Below, piece after piece: positions 32,033 to 39,710 of a stretch of 44,508 bases of DNA (position 1 is its first letter; each line of letters begins with the position of its first letter). The translations under genes were made by a program, and so were the position numbers. The stretch is from contig WRJO01000003.1 in NCBI GenBank assembly GCA_009778545.1, forward strand, positions 1 through 44,508, given 5' to 3'. The notes beneath the pieces were generated by a model, which worked only from the letters and a program-made list of their open reading frames with translations, searched no databases and was not told where the DNA came from. This DNA comes from Treponema sp. GTDB lineage: Bacteria; Spirochaetota; Spirochaetia; Treponematales; Breznakiellaceae.

Positions 32033-33820
32033 ATGGATTATTCGGCGATTATTCTGACAGGGGGAAAAAGCACCAGATTTGGAAAAGACAAAACGCTGCT
32101 CAGGGTTAATGGCGAATTAATCGTTCAATCAATCATCAACAAGTGCAAGCCGCTGTTTTCCGAAATAATTCTGGTGAGCAACCACAGCAATAAATTCGGC
32201 ATAGAGGGCGTTACCGAAATATCCGACATTTTCGCCGGACAGGGCCCGCTGGGCGGGATACACGCAGGGCTGAAGGAAGCGAAAAACCCCGTTTGCTTTG
32301 TAACAGCCTGCGACATGCCGTATTTTTATCCGCCCCTTGTTTCGTACCTTCTGGAAGAATCGAAAGAGAGCGACGTTGTCGTCCCCAGAGAATCCAACGG
32401 CCACCTCCAGCCCCTGTTTGCCGTTTACAACAAGCGCGTCCAGCGTCAGGCGGAAGAGCTGCTGAAAGAAAACAGGTCTTCAATACTGTGCCTCTATGAC
32501 ATGGCGAATGTTAAGTACATTGAAGAGCAATGCTGGAAGGGAATAACCGGCGGCAAAGACGATGTTTTTTACAACATCAACTATGCCGAAGATTACGAGC
32601 GAATCCGCCAGATTCCCATTGAACTGGAATCGGCGGTCGACCTGCTGGTAAAGAATGTCAGCGCCATCACGGAAACGGTAAAGGCCCCCATATTGCAGGC
32701 CTGCGGGAACGTAGCGGCGGAAGACATTGTTGCATCCATGAATAATCCGCCGTTTCACCGTTCCCCCCTTGACGGCTATGCCCTCCGCCACCAGGACAGC
32801 AAGGGCGCAAGCAGGGAACATCCGGTGCGGCTAACCGTTTCCCGCGAGGTTTTTGCCGGAAGCCGCCCCGAAAGCGGAGCAGAACTGCCCGCCGGACACG
32901 CCGCAAGGATTATGACCGGAGGCGTTATTCCGGACGGATGCGACTGCGTTATCCGCCAGGAAGACACCGACGAAGGCGCCAAGGCCGTTCAGATTTATTC
33001 GGAATTGCGGGAACACCAGAATTTTTGCTTCTGCGGCGAGGACATTCGCGAGGGGCAGAAGCTGTTAAGGCGCGGCGATACGCTTCAATATGTGCACCTT
33101 GGCGTGCTGTCCAGCGTGGGGGTTTCGCAGATCGAAATCATACGTCCGGCAAAAGCCGCCGTTATGTGCACCGGGGACGAATTGGTATCGAGCGGCACTG
33201 CACTTGCGCCGGGAAAAATCTACGACAGCAACCTGTACATGCTGGCCGGCCGTCTTACCGAGCTGGGCATTGAAACAATCTGCTATCCCCCCGCTACCGA
33301 TGATGTTTCCTCCATTGCCGCCAGAATTGAAAAAATGGCAGAAGAAGCGGACGTCGTTATAACCACCGGCGGCGTCAGCGTGGGCAAAAAAGATTTTCTG
33401 CACGAGGTGTTTACCCTGCTGAATGTCGATAAATTATTCTGGCGCGTGGGCCTAAAGCCGGGAACTCCGGTGCTATGCGGCATGTACCGGAACAAGCCGC
33501 TTGTCTGCCTTTCGGGCAACCCCTTTGCCGCGACGACTACTTTTGAGCTATTGGTGCGTCCGGTTCTGGCGAAGCTTACCGGCAGGGATTCCCTTATGTA
33601 CAGCTGCCAAAAGGCCCGGCTCGTCGGCGATTTTAACAAGACCAGCGATACAAGGCGGTTTATCCGGGCGCGGCTTGTGGGCGGCGAGGTGTTTTTAAAC
33701 CCGGGAAGCCATTCTTCCGGCGTGCTGTTTTCCATGCTGAGCTGCAACGCGCTTATCGATATTCCGGCAGGTTCCCCGCCTCTAAAGAGCGGAATGACCG
33801 TTGATGTGGTTTCGCTCTGA
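32033..33820 (+). CDS. mobA/moeA: MobA-MoeA fusion protein
   Basis: This 595-residue protein joins two enzymes. Residues 1 to about 195 are MobA: IILTGGKSTRFGKDKTLL, GPLGGIHAGL, FVTACDMPY, HLQPLFAVY; it transfers GMP from GTP to molybdopterin. From about 197 on is MoeA: ACGNVAAEDI, FHRSPLDGYALRH, RIMTGGVIPDGCDCVIRQEDT, MCTGDEL, TTGGVSVGKKDF, LSGNPFAA; it inserts molybdate into the cofactor. Separately encoded in many bacteria, here they form one chain, which puts the last two cofactor steps together. moaABCDE is not in this window. Confidence 0.9.
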   Translation: MDYSAIILTGGKSTRFGKDKTLLRVNGELIVQSIINKCKPLFSEIILVSNHSNKFGIEGVTEISDIFAGQGPLGGIHAGLKEAKNPVCFVTACDMPYFYPPLVSYLLEESKESDVVVPRESNGHLQPLFAVYNKRVQRQAEELLKENRSSILCLYDMANVKYIEEQCWKGITGGKDDVFYNINYAEDYERIRQIPIELESAVDLLVKNVSAITETVKAPILQACGNVAAEDIVASMNNPPFHRSPLDGYALRHQDSKGASREHPVRLTVSREVFAGSRPESGAELPAGHAARIMTGGVIPDGCDCVIRQEDTDEGAKAVQIYSELREHQNFCFCGEDIREGQKLLRRGDTLQYVHLGVLSSVGVSQIEIIRPAKAAVMCTGDELVSSGTALAPGKIYDSNLYMLAGRLTELGIETICYPPATDDVSSIAARIEKMAEEADVVITTGGVSVGKKDFLHEVFTLLNVDKLFWRVGLKPGTPVLCGMYRNKPLVCLSGNPFAATTTFELLVRPVLAKLTGRDSLMYSCQKARLVGDFNKTSDTRRFIRARLVGGEVFLNPGSHSSGVLFSMLSCNALIDIPAGSPPLKSGMTVDVVSL

Positions 33821-33829
33821 TACTATACT
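33801..33829 (+). promoter_or_regulatory. Internal promoter for the siroheme genes
   Basis: TTGATG (33801-33806), a 17-nt spacer, TATACT (33824-33829), then 5 nt to the ATG at 33835. The -35 lies within the end of moeA. It would give a leaderless sirC mRNA and let the siroheme genes run independently of the nitrate promoter. Confidence 0.5.
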
Positions 33830-33834
33830 GACGC

Positions 33835-34335
33835 ATGATAATCAGTGACAGAAAATCGGAAAAAACCCCGGCTGCGGCGGGAACATTTTTTCCGCTTTTT
33901 ATCGATATGGGCGGCAGGAAGGTGCTGGTAATCGGCGGCGGAAAAGTGGCAGGGCGGCGGATAAAGGGCCTTGTCGGCTTTGGCGCGGAAATCACCGTAA
34001 TAACGCCGGAAGCCGCCGGGTACATTGAAAATGCTGCTGCTTCGAAAGCGATACGGCTAATCAGGCGAAAATACAAAAAGGGCGACGTGGCGGCGCTGAT
34101 GCCGTTTTTTGTTATCGCGGCAACAGGCAGCCGGCAGGTAAACCATGCCGTGATGGCGGAAGCCAAAAGCCTGGACACCCCGGTGTCGGTCGCGGACTGC
34201 CGGGAGGAATGTACCTGCTTTTTTCCGGCGATTGCGGAAAGCGGGGACTATATCGCGGGGCTTGTATCGAAAAACGGCAGCCACCGGGGCGCCGCGCAGA
34301 CGGCGAAGAAAATACGGGAGTTCTTTGCTTCATGA
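33835..34335 (+). CDS. sirC: Precorrin-2 dehydrogenase (SirC/Met8/CysG N-terminal type)
   Basis: This 166-residue NAD-dependent enzyme has FIDMGGRKVLVIGGGKVAGRR (Rossmann loop), ITVITPEA, PFFVIAATGSRQVNHAV, and the C-terminal VADCREECTCFFPAI. It oxidises precorrin-2 to sirohydrochlorin. The short form lacks the extra domains of CysG, and the methyltransferase part is supplied by the CobA-HemD protein two genes on. ATGA overlap with hemC. Confidence 0.88.
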   Translation: MIISDRKSEKTPAAAGTFFPLFIDMGGRKVLVIGGGKVAGRRIKGLVGFGAEITVITPEAAGYIENAAASKAIRLIRRKYKKGDVAALMPFFVIAATGSRQVNHAVMAEAKSLDTPVSVADCREECTCFFPAIAESGDYIAGLVSKNGSHRGAAQTAKKIREFFAS

Positions 34336-35219
34336 AAAGAACCATACGGGTCGGAAGCCGCGACTCTGTTTTGTCGGTTATACAGGCGCAGATTGTTATG
34401 GATGCCGTTAAAGCGGCAAATCCGGCTGTTGAGTTTGAGCTTGTTGCCATCAAAACGTCGGGGGATAAAAATACCAGTGCCGCACTGGATTCGGCGGCCG
34501 GAAAGGATTTGTTTACCAGGGAACTGGAACAAGCCCTTGCGGACGGCAGCATTGACATAGCCGTTCACAGCTATAAGGACATGCCCTATGAAGCGTCGGA
34601 AGATTTGCCCGTAGTGGCGCTGTCCGAAAGGGAATCGCCCTTTGACGTGCTGGTGCTGCCCAGGGGCGCCGCAGCTTTGGACAGTTCAAAACCGGCGGGG
34701 TCTTCCAGCCTGCGAAGGACGATCCAGTTTGCGAAATTGTACGCGGGGGTTGCCACGAGGCCGGTGCGGGGCAACGTGCCCACCCGCCTTGCGAAACTGG
34801 ATGGCGGCGAATATTCCGCGCTGATACTGGCCCATGCCGGGCTGATCAGGCTGTCGTTGCAGGACAGGGTTTCCCGCGTCTTCACGCTCGACGAAATGAT
34901 TCCGGCGGCTTCCCAGGGAATCCTCGCCGTGCAAGGCAGGCAGGGCGAAGATTATTCGTACCTTGGCGGCTTCCACAGCCGGGAATCGGAAATTGTTTCC
35001 AGGGCGGAACGGCGATTCCTTAAAACCCTGGGCGGCGGCTGTTCGTCTCCTGCCGCCGTATTCGGTCAGCTGCATAACGGCGAGCTGCTCCTTGCCGGGA
35101 TGTACGCCGGCCCCTGCGGCTGCATGGAAACCGGAAGGATAAACGGCGGTGCGGATGAGGCAGAGCAGTTGGGCGAAACGCTCGCCATGCGGCTGAAAAT
35201 GAAATGGGAGGGAAAATGA
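34332..35219 (+). CDS. hemC: Hydroxymethylbilane synthase (porphobilinogen deaminase)
   Basis: This 295-residue protein has IRVGSRDSVLSVIQAQIV, VAIKTSGDK, HSYKDMPYE and FLKTLGGGCSSP, where Cys237 holds the dipyrromethane cofactor. It joins four porphobilinogens into hydroxymethylbilane. The frame is open upstream, but ATG 34332 gives the ATGA overlap and the correct N-terminus. Confidence 0.95.
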   Translation: MKRTIRVGSRDSVLSVIQAQIVMDAVKAANPAVEFELVAIKTSGDKNTSAALDSAAGKDLFTRELEQALADGSIDIAVHSYKDMPYEASEDLPVVALSERESPFDVLVLPRGAAALDSSKPAGSSSLRRTIQFAKLYAGVATRPVRGNVPTRLAKLDGGEYSALILAHAGLIRLSLQDRVSRVFTLDEMIPAASQGILAVQGRQGEDYSYLGGFHSRESEIVSRAERRFLKTLGGGCSSPAAVFGQLHNGELLLAGMYAGPCGCMETGRINGGADEAEQLGETLAMRLKMKWEGK

Positions 35220-36730
35220 TCGTTACCCTGGTCGGGGCGGGCCCCGGCGACAGCGGGCTATTAACCCTCAAGGGCTTACAGCGGCTGCAGAATGCCGACG
35301 TAGTGCTGTACGACCGCTATATCGGCGAAGAGATTCTTTCGATGATACCCGCCGCCGCCGAAAAGATAGACGTTGGAAAAAAAGCGGGCCGCCACCCCGT
35401 GCCGCAGGAGGAGATCAATTCCCTGCTGCTGGAAAAGGCCCGGCAGGGGCTTAGGGTGGTCAGGCTCAAAGGCGGCGACCCGTTCGTATTCGGGCGCGGC
35501 GGCGAGGAACTGGATTTTCTCGCCGATAACGGCATTCCCTTTGAAGTGGTGCCGGGGGTTACCTCCGCCATAGCGGGCCCTGCATACGCCGGCATACCCG
35601 TTACCCACCGGAAACACGCATCTTCGCTGCATATAATTTCCGGGCATCCCCGGAAAGATGCCATTCCGGCAGCGAACTACGACGCCCTGGTCCGCGCGGG
35701 GGGCACGCTTGTTTTTTTGATGGGTGTTGCTGCAGTCGGCGACATTTGCCGGGGCTGCGTTGACGCCGGCATGGACGTAAACATGCCCGCCGCCATCATC
35801 GAAAATGCCACCGTTGGTTCCCAGCGCGTATTTTCGGGCACGGTGCAAACCCTGCCCGCCATAGCCCGCGAAAACAACGTTAATTCGCCTTCCGTTATCG
35901 TCATTGGGAACGTATGCCGGCTTTCCGGCCGCTTCGGCTGGTTCAAGCCGGAGGTTCGGCGCGTCCCCGGCAGGCGGGTCATCGTCGTGCGGGGCAGGCC
36001 GGGGTCGTCCGACCTGTCGGACATGCTCAGGGAACTGGGCTTTCAGGCGGTGGACATGCAGTGCTTTGCCATCGTTCCGCTTACCGGCCCCGGCTGCGAA
36101 TTGGAAAAAGCCATCGGGAAAATAAATGGCTACGCTTGGCTTTTGTTCACCAGCAGCATTGGCGTAAATGTGTTTTTCGATTACTTTATTGCAAACGGAT
36201 TTGACATAAGGACGCTTGCCAATCTGAAGGTCGGCTGTGTCGGAAGCGAAACCGGAAAGGAACTTGCCAGGCGCGGTATTGCGGCAGATTACCGCCCGCC
36301 CGAATACAACGGGGCGGCGCTGGCCCGAGGCCTTGTTCCGCTTGTCAAAAATGGGGAGAAGCTGCTCATCCTCAGGGCCAAAAACGGCGCGGAAGGCGTT
36401 ACGCGCATACTGGCGGACGCAGGGATTGCCTTTGACGACGTGCCGCTATACGAAAAGGTCCAAGATTCGGCGAAAACCGGCGCGGCTGCCAGGATAATCG
36501 CCGAAAACAGGGCGGACTTTGCCGCGTTTACCAGCTCGTCCGCCGTGGAGAGCTTTGCCGCAGCGGCCGAAGCGGCCGCAGCGGCCGCAGGCACGGACAT
36601 AAGCGCAATAAAGGCGGTGTGCATCGGGGAGAGGACGGCGGCTGCGGCAAAATCATACGGCATGGAAGTGCATGTTTCGGCGGAGGCCACCATCAAGAGC
36701 ATGGTTGAAAAAATAAAGGAGCTTGCGTAA
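35216..36730 (+). CDS. cobA/hemD: CobA-HemD fusion: uroporphyrinogen-III methyltransferase and synthase
   Basis: The protein has 504 residues. Residues 1 to about 245 are SUMT/CobA: VTLVGAGPGDSGLLTLKGL, VVLYDRY, VVRLKGGDPFVFGRGGEE, VPGVTSAIAGPAYAGIPVTHR; it adds two methyl groups to uroporphyrinogen III. Residues about 255-504 are HemD: VIVVRGRPGSSDLSDMLRELG, WLLFTSSIGVNVFFDYF, LRAKNGAEGVTRILADAGIAF, AFTSSSAVESF; it cyclises hydroxymethylbilane. An alanine-rich stretch (AAAAEAAAAAAGTD) is coded by repeats of GCGGCC near 36560. GGGAGGG sits before ATG 35216, so the upstream in-frame ATG at 35204 is rejected. The stop shares one base with hemB. Confidence 0.93.
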   Translation: MIVTLVGAGPGDSGLLTLKGLQRLQNADVVLYDRYIGEEILSMIPAAAEKIDVGKKAGRHPVPQEEINSLLLEKARQGLRVVRLKGGDPFVFGRGGEELDFLADNGIPFEVVPGVTSAIAGPAYAGIPVTHRKHASSLHIISGHPRKDAIPAANYDALVRAGGTLVFLMGVAAVGDICRGCVDAGMDVNMPAAIIENATVGSQRVFSGTVQTLPAIARENNVNSPSVIVIGNVCRLSGRFGWFKPEVRRVPGRRVIVVRGRPGSSDLSDMLRELGFQAVDMQCFAIVPLTGPGCELEKAIGKINGYAWLLFTSSIGVNVFFDYFIANGFDIRTLANLKVGCVGSETGKELARRGIAADYRPPEYNGAALARGLVPLVKNGEKLLILRAKNGAEGVTRILADAGIAFDDVPLYEKVQDSAKTGAAARIIAENRADFAAFTSSSAVESFAAAAEAAAAAAGTDISAIKAVCIGERTAAAAKSYGMEVHVSAEATIKSMVEKIKELA

Positions 36731-37710
36731 TGGACAAAAGGACAAGGAGGCTGCGGGGCAGCGAGCAACTGCGCCTCATGACGCGGGAAACACGGCTCTC
36801 TGCCAACAGCCTTATCTATCCCCTCTTTGTCAGAGAGGGCAAGGGCATTGCGGAAGCCCTGCCTTCGCTTCCCGGGCAGATACGCTACAGCCCGGACACC
36901 CTGGCAAAGGGCATGGAAACGGCGATAAACGCGGGGGTTCGCTCATTCCTCCTCTTTGGCATACCCGCCGCCAAAGACGAAAGGGGCTCGGGCGCATATG
37001 ACGAAAAGGGGGTGATTCAGCAGGCGCTGAGAAACCTTAAACTGGCCTATGGAAAGGACGTGTGCCTCATCGCCGACGTCTGCCTGTGCGAATATACGTC
37101 CCACGGCCATTGCGGCCTGGTCGAGAACGACAGGATCGATAACGACTCCACGCTGCCCCTGCTCGCGCAGATCGCGCTTTCATATGTAAGCTCGGGCAGC
37201 GATGTGGTCGCCCCTTCGGGCATGATGGACGGTACAGTTAGTTGCGTACGAAAGGCTTTGGATGCGAACGGCTTTACGGATGTTCCCATAATGAGCTATG
37301 CCGCCAAATATGCCTCCGCTTTGTACGGCCCGTTCCGCGAAGCGGCCAGTTCAGTGCCCCGGTTTGGAGACAGAAAGACCTATCAAATGGATTGGCACAA
37401 CAGCAGGGAAGCGCTGAAACGGATTCAGATTGACATTGACGAAGGCGCGGACATCATTATTGTAAAACCAGCCCTTGCGTACCTGGACATTGTATCCAGG
37501 GTTTCGCGCCGCGTGAACGAACCGGTCGCCGCTTACAGCGTCAGCGGCGAATATGCTATGATAAAGGCCGCCGCCGCTTCGGCGTTCATTGACGAATATC
37601 GTATAATGTGCGAAAGTGCAGTTTCGGTATTCCGCGCCGGTGCGGATATCCTGATTACCTATTTCGCCAAGGAACTGGCTGCGGCGATAAAAAAGGGGGA
37701 TATTGGATGA
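36730..37710 (+). CDS. hemB: Porphobilinogen synthase (5-aminolevulinate dehydratase)
   Basis: This 326-residue enzyme has LIYPLFVREGKG at the N-terminus, DVCLCEYTSHGHCG, the cysteine-rich zinc site, MSYAAKYASALYGPFREA with a catalytic lysine, and IIIVKPALAYLDIV with the Schiff-base lysine. It condenses two 5-aminolevulinates into porphobilinogen. Its TGA stop overlaps the ATG of a 15-codon ORF that ends by ATGA at the next gene. Confidence 0.95.
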   Translation: MDKRTRRLRGSEQLRLMTRETRLSANSLIYPLFVREGKGIAEALPSLPGQIRYSPDTLAKGMETAINAGVRSFLLFGIPAAKDERGSGAYDEKGVIQQALRNLKLAYGKDVCLIADVCLCEYTSHGHCGLVENDRIDNDSTLPLLAQIALSYVSSGSDVVAPSGMMDGTVSCVRKALDANGFTDVPIMSYAAKYASALYGPFREAASSVPRFGDRKTYQMDWHNSREALKRIQIDIDEGADIIIVKPALAYLDIVSRVSRRVNEPVAAYSVSGEYAMIKAAAASAFIDEYRIMCESAVSVFRAGADILITYFAKELAAAIKKGDIG

Positions 37711-37754
37711 CAATGATCTTTTCAAAAAATCCCGTCGCCGAGGGTGGCGCATGA
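37707..37754 (+). CDS. 15-codon minigene bridging hemB and cbiX
   Basis: ATG 37707 overlaps the hemB stop (ATGA), encodes MTMIFSKNPVAEGGA, and its TGA overlaps the cbiX ATG (ATGA). GGGGG lies 7 nt before. Both junctions use the same overlap seen between most genes of this operon. It could carry ribosomes across the 40-nt gap so that cbiX is translated by reinitiation. No peptide function can be inferred; chance is possible. Confidence 0.35.
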   Translation: MTMIFSKNPVAEGGA

Positions 37755-38113
37755 AAGGCATTCTGGTAGTTGCCCACGGCAACAGGGAAAAAGAAACAGG
37801 GGCGATTTTCGATACCATTCTGTCAATGGTAAAGGTTCAGCTTCCTGAAACAACTATCGAATACGCCTGCCTGAAGTACTCCGATCGGACAATTGAAAAG
37901 GGCATTGAAGCTTTGGCAGCCAGGGGAATTACGGAGATAACAATCGTGCCGTATTTTCTGTTCGTGGGAAAACACCTGAAAGTGGACCTGCCCTATATGG
38001 TTGCCCAATGCGCTCCAAAATTTCCTGAAATACAGATCACTATTGGAGAGGTACTTGGTATTGACCAGCGGCTTGCCGATATTTTGGTTGACAGAATCAA
38101 CAACTCCGGTTAA
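37751..38113 (+). CDS. cbiX: Sirohydrochlorin chelatase CbiX/SirB, short form
   Basis: This 120-residue protein is the short CbiX type: KGILVVAHGNREKET with His9 and FLFVGKHLKVDLP with His75, the two metal-ligand histidines, and ALAARGITEITIVPY. It inserts Fe(II) (or Co(II)) into sirohydrochlorin; with the four neighbouring enzymes the product would be siroheme. The frame extends to a TTG at 37703, but ATG 37751 after GAGGGTGG gives the expected N-terminus. Confidence 0.88.
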   Translation: MKGILVVAHGNREKETGAIFDTILSMVKVQLPETTIEYACLKYSDRTIEKGIEALAARGITEITIVPYFLFVGKHLKVDLPYMVAQCAPKFPEIQITIGEVLGIDQRLADILVDRINNSG

Positions 38114-38139
38114 CGGACAGTGTGTTTTGGAGAGGCGCG

Positions 38140-38832
38140 ATGCTGACATTGTCTGTTGAAAAACTGAGAAAAATGGATTTGTTTAAGGATGCTTCGGAAG
38201 CAGCCTTAACGGAGATTTGCAGGCTGGCGAGGGTAAAGCAATATCCCAAGGGCAGCTATCTTTTCATGGACAAACAGCCCCTGGATTCGGTCTTTATTGT
38301 ATTCTCCGGAAAATTCATTCTGTACAAGATCAGCGCCGCAGGCTATAAGCGGGTAATTTTCATGCTTGGAGAAGGCCATATCCTCAACGATCATCTGACA
38401 AAAGACCTGCCGAGCGTTATTAACTGCGAAAGTTTTGAGGATTCATACGCCCTCGTTATCGGCAAGGGGGCTTTTTTGACGGTTCTGAGCATGGATTTTT
38501 CGATAATGCAGGCCGTCCTGAACCAATACACGTCAAAGCTGCGGCGGACTTTCCGCCAGCTTAAAAACGCCTCGACAAGCGTGGGGATGGAAAAAAGAAT
38601 TGCGGCGAAAATATATGCCTTAAGCCGCCAGTACGGAGTAAAATCGGCCAAAGGGGTCGTCATCAACGTGCCGCTAACCGTTACCTATCTTTCGGAAATG
38701 CTGGGGGCCCAGCGGGAAACCGTCTCGCGGACCATGAAGAAACTCGTAAAAGACGGGCTGATAACATATGAGCAGCGGAAAATCGCCATACCTAATCTGG
38801 AAGTATTGGCGGATTTCTACAGAAAGGAATAA
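38140..38832 (+). CDS. CRP/FNR-family transcriptional regulator
   Basis: This 230-residue protein has an N-terminal cyclic-nucleotide-binding-like domain (FKDASEAALTEICRLARVKQYPKGSYLF, DSVFIVFSGKFILYK, FMLGEGHIL), a long dimer helix and a winged HTH with LTVTYLSEMLGAQRETVSRTMKKL. The recognition helix R192-E193-T194-V195-S196-R197 is the CRP-type signature for TGTGA half-sites, which are found before the transporter gene. Only two cysteines, so no FNR-type [4Fe-4S] sensor; an HcpR- or DNR-like heme/NO or nitrite sensor is possible but not shown. GGAGAGG before ATG 38140 sets the start (not 38122). It closes the operon. Confidence 0.87.
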   Translation: MLTLSVEKLRKMDLFKDASEAALTEICRLARVKQYPKGSYLFMDKQPLDSVFIVFSGKFILYKISAAGYKRVIFMLGEGHILNDHLTKDLPSVINCESFEDSYALVIGKGAFLTVLSMDFSIMQAVLNQYTSKLRRTFRQLKNASTSVGMEKRIAAKIYALSRQYGVKSAKGVVINVPLTVTYLSEMLGAQRETVSRTMKKLVKDGLITYEQRKIAIPNLEVLADFYRKE

Positions 38833-38845
38833 AGCTCCCCGCCGG

Positions 38846-39562
38846 CTACCCGAAAAGCCGGTACTGTATCCCTGTGTCGTACACGTCGATGCCTTCGCTT
38901 TTTTTCAAAAGGCGCACCGCCGCGTAGTTGGCGGGCAGCACAAGTACTTCGATGAGCAGTTTGAGCAGGTAGTTGGTCAGCACGAGGCTCTGGAACAATG
39001 ACCAGGGAAAAACCCCGGCGGCGCACGCTATCGCCACAAAAATGACGCTGTCCAGTAGTTCTCCGGCGATGCTTGAGCCGATGGCCCTTACCCACATGAG
39101 CCGCCCCTTCATCAGCACCTTTATCCGCGACATAAGCATTGAGTTGAGAAATTCCCCCGCGAGGTATCCGGCAAGGCTTGCCAGGACAATGCCCCCCGTG
39201 CTCATCCCGCCGAGTATCGCGCCATATGCCGCGCCGCCCGCCTCGGTTTCCCAGGTACGTTCGCCGGGAAGGACGCGCAGGACGAAAAACACCAGCGCGG
39301 TAAACGCCAAAAGTGCAAAACCCGTCCAGATTGCCCGCCTGGCGGCCCTGAAGCCGTACACCTCGGTAAGCACGTCGCCCAAAACGTAGGCCAGCGGGAA
39401 CAGCAAAGTGCCGCCGTCGAAGGCCAGGCGGATCCCAAAAAGCGAAAAGCCCAGGTCGACAATCTTTGCCGAGGAAGCGATATTGCTGACAACAAGGATA
39501 ACCGCAAAAACCGCCAATACCAAATCGTAGTGCCTGTAAGAAAGGTTTTTACCCGTTTTCAT
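38846..39562 (-). CDS. yhhQ: Queuosine precursor transporter (YhhQ/VUT family)
   Basis: This 238-residue membrane protein has about six hydrophobic segments. Characteristic of COG1738 are the N-terminal VLVVSNIASSAKIVDLG, FPLAYVLGDVLTEVYGF, AGYLAGEFLNSMLMSRIKV and SSIAGELLDSVIFV. Family members import 7-cyano-7-deazaguanine or preQ1 for queuosine in tRNA. Convergent with the CRP gene, 13 nt apart. I looked for a preQ1 riboswitch upstream and saw none. Confidence 0.85.
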   Translation of the reverse strand: MKTGKNLSYRHYDLVLAVFAVILVVSNIASSAKIVDLGFSLFGIRLAFDGGTLLFPLAYVLGDVLTEVYGFRAARRAIWTGFALLAFTALVFFVLRVLPGERTWETEAGGAAYGAILGGMSTGGIVLASLAGYLAGEFLNSMLMSRIKVLMKGRLMWVRAIGSSIAGELLDSVIFVAIACAAGVFPWSLFQSLVLTNYLLKLLIEVLVLPANYAAVRLLKKSEGIDVYDTGIQYRLFG

Positions 39563-39593
39563 TGAGTTGATCCCTGATTATTTCTTGCGAATA

Positions 39594-39667
39594 TTTCACA
39601 CGGAGGCACCAAGGCACAGAGACACAAAGCCCGATTTATTCAGTGCCTCTGTGCCTCTGTGTGAGAC
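39594..39667. repeat. Diverged dispersed repeat pair
   Basis: TTCACACGGAGGCACCAAGG then CACAGAGACACAAAG at the left, and GTGCCTCTGTGCCTCTGTGT then GAGA at the right, are inverted copies separated by about 13 nt. They belong to the CACAGAGGCACAGAGG branch of the same repeat type as the CGCAGAGG copies. Here nothing lies between the ends. Confidence 0.65.
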
Positions 39668-39710
39668 TTTTTGGAGAAGGTGCCTGTTTCGGACTGCTCC
39701 AGTTATGCCC

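Noticed and set aside
38140-38832. FNR-type oxygen sensor.
   Set aside because: Only two cysteines, not the four needed for the [4Fe-4S] cluster, and the recognition helix is CRP-like.
39563-39593. preQ1 riboswitch before yhhQ.
   Set aside because: The upstream bases hold no recognisable preQ1 fold.
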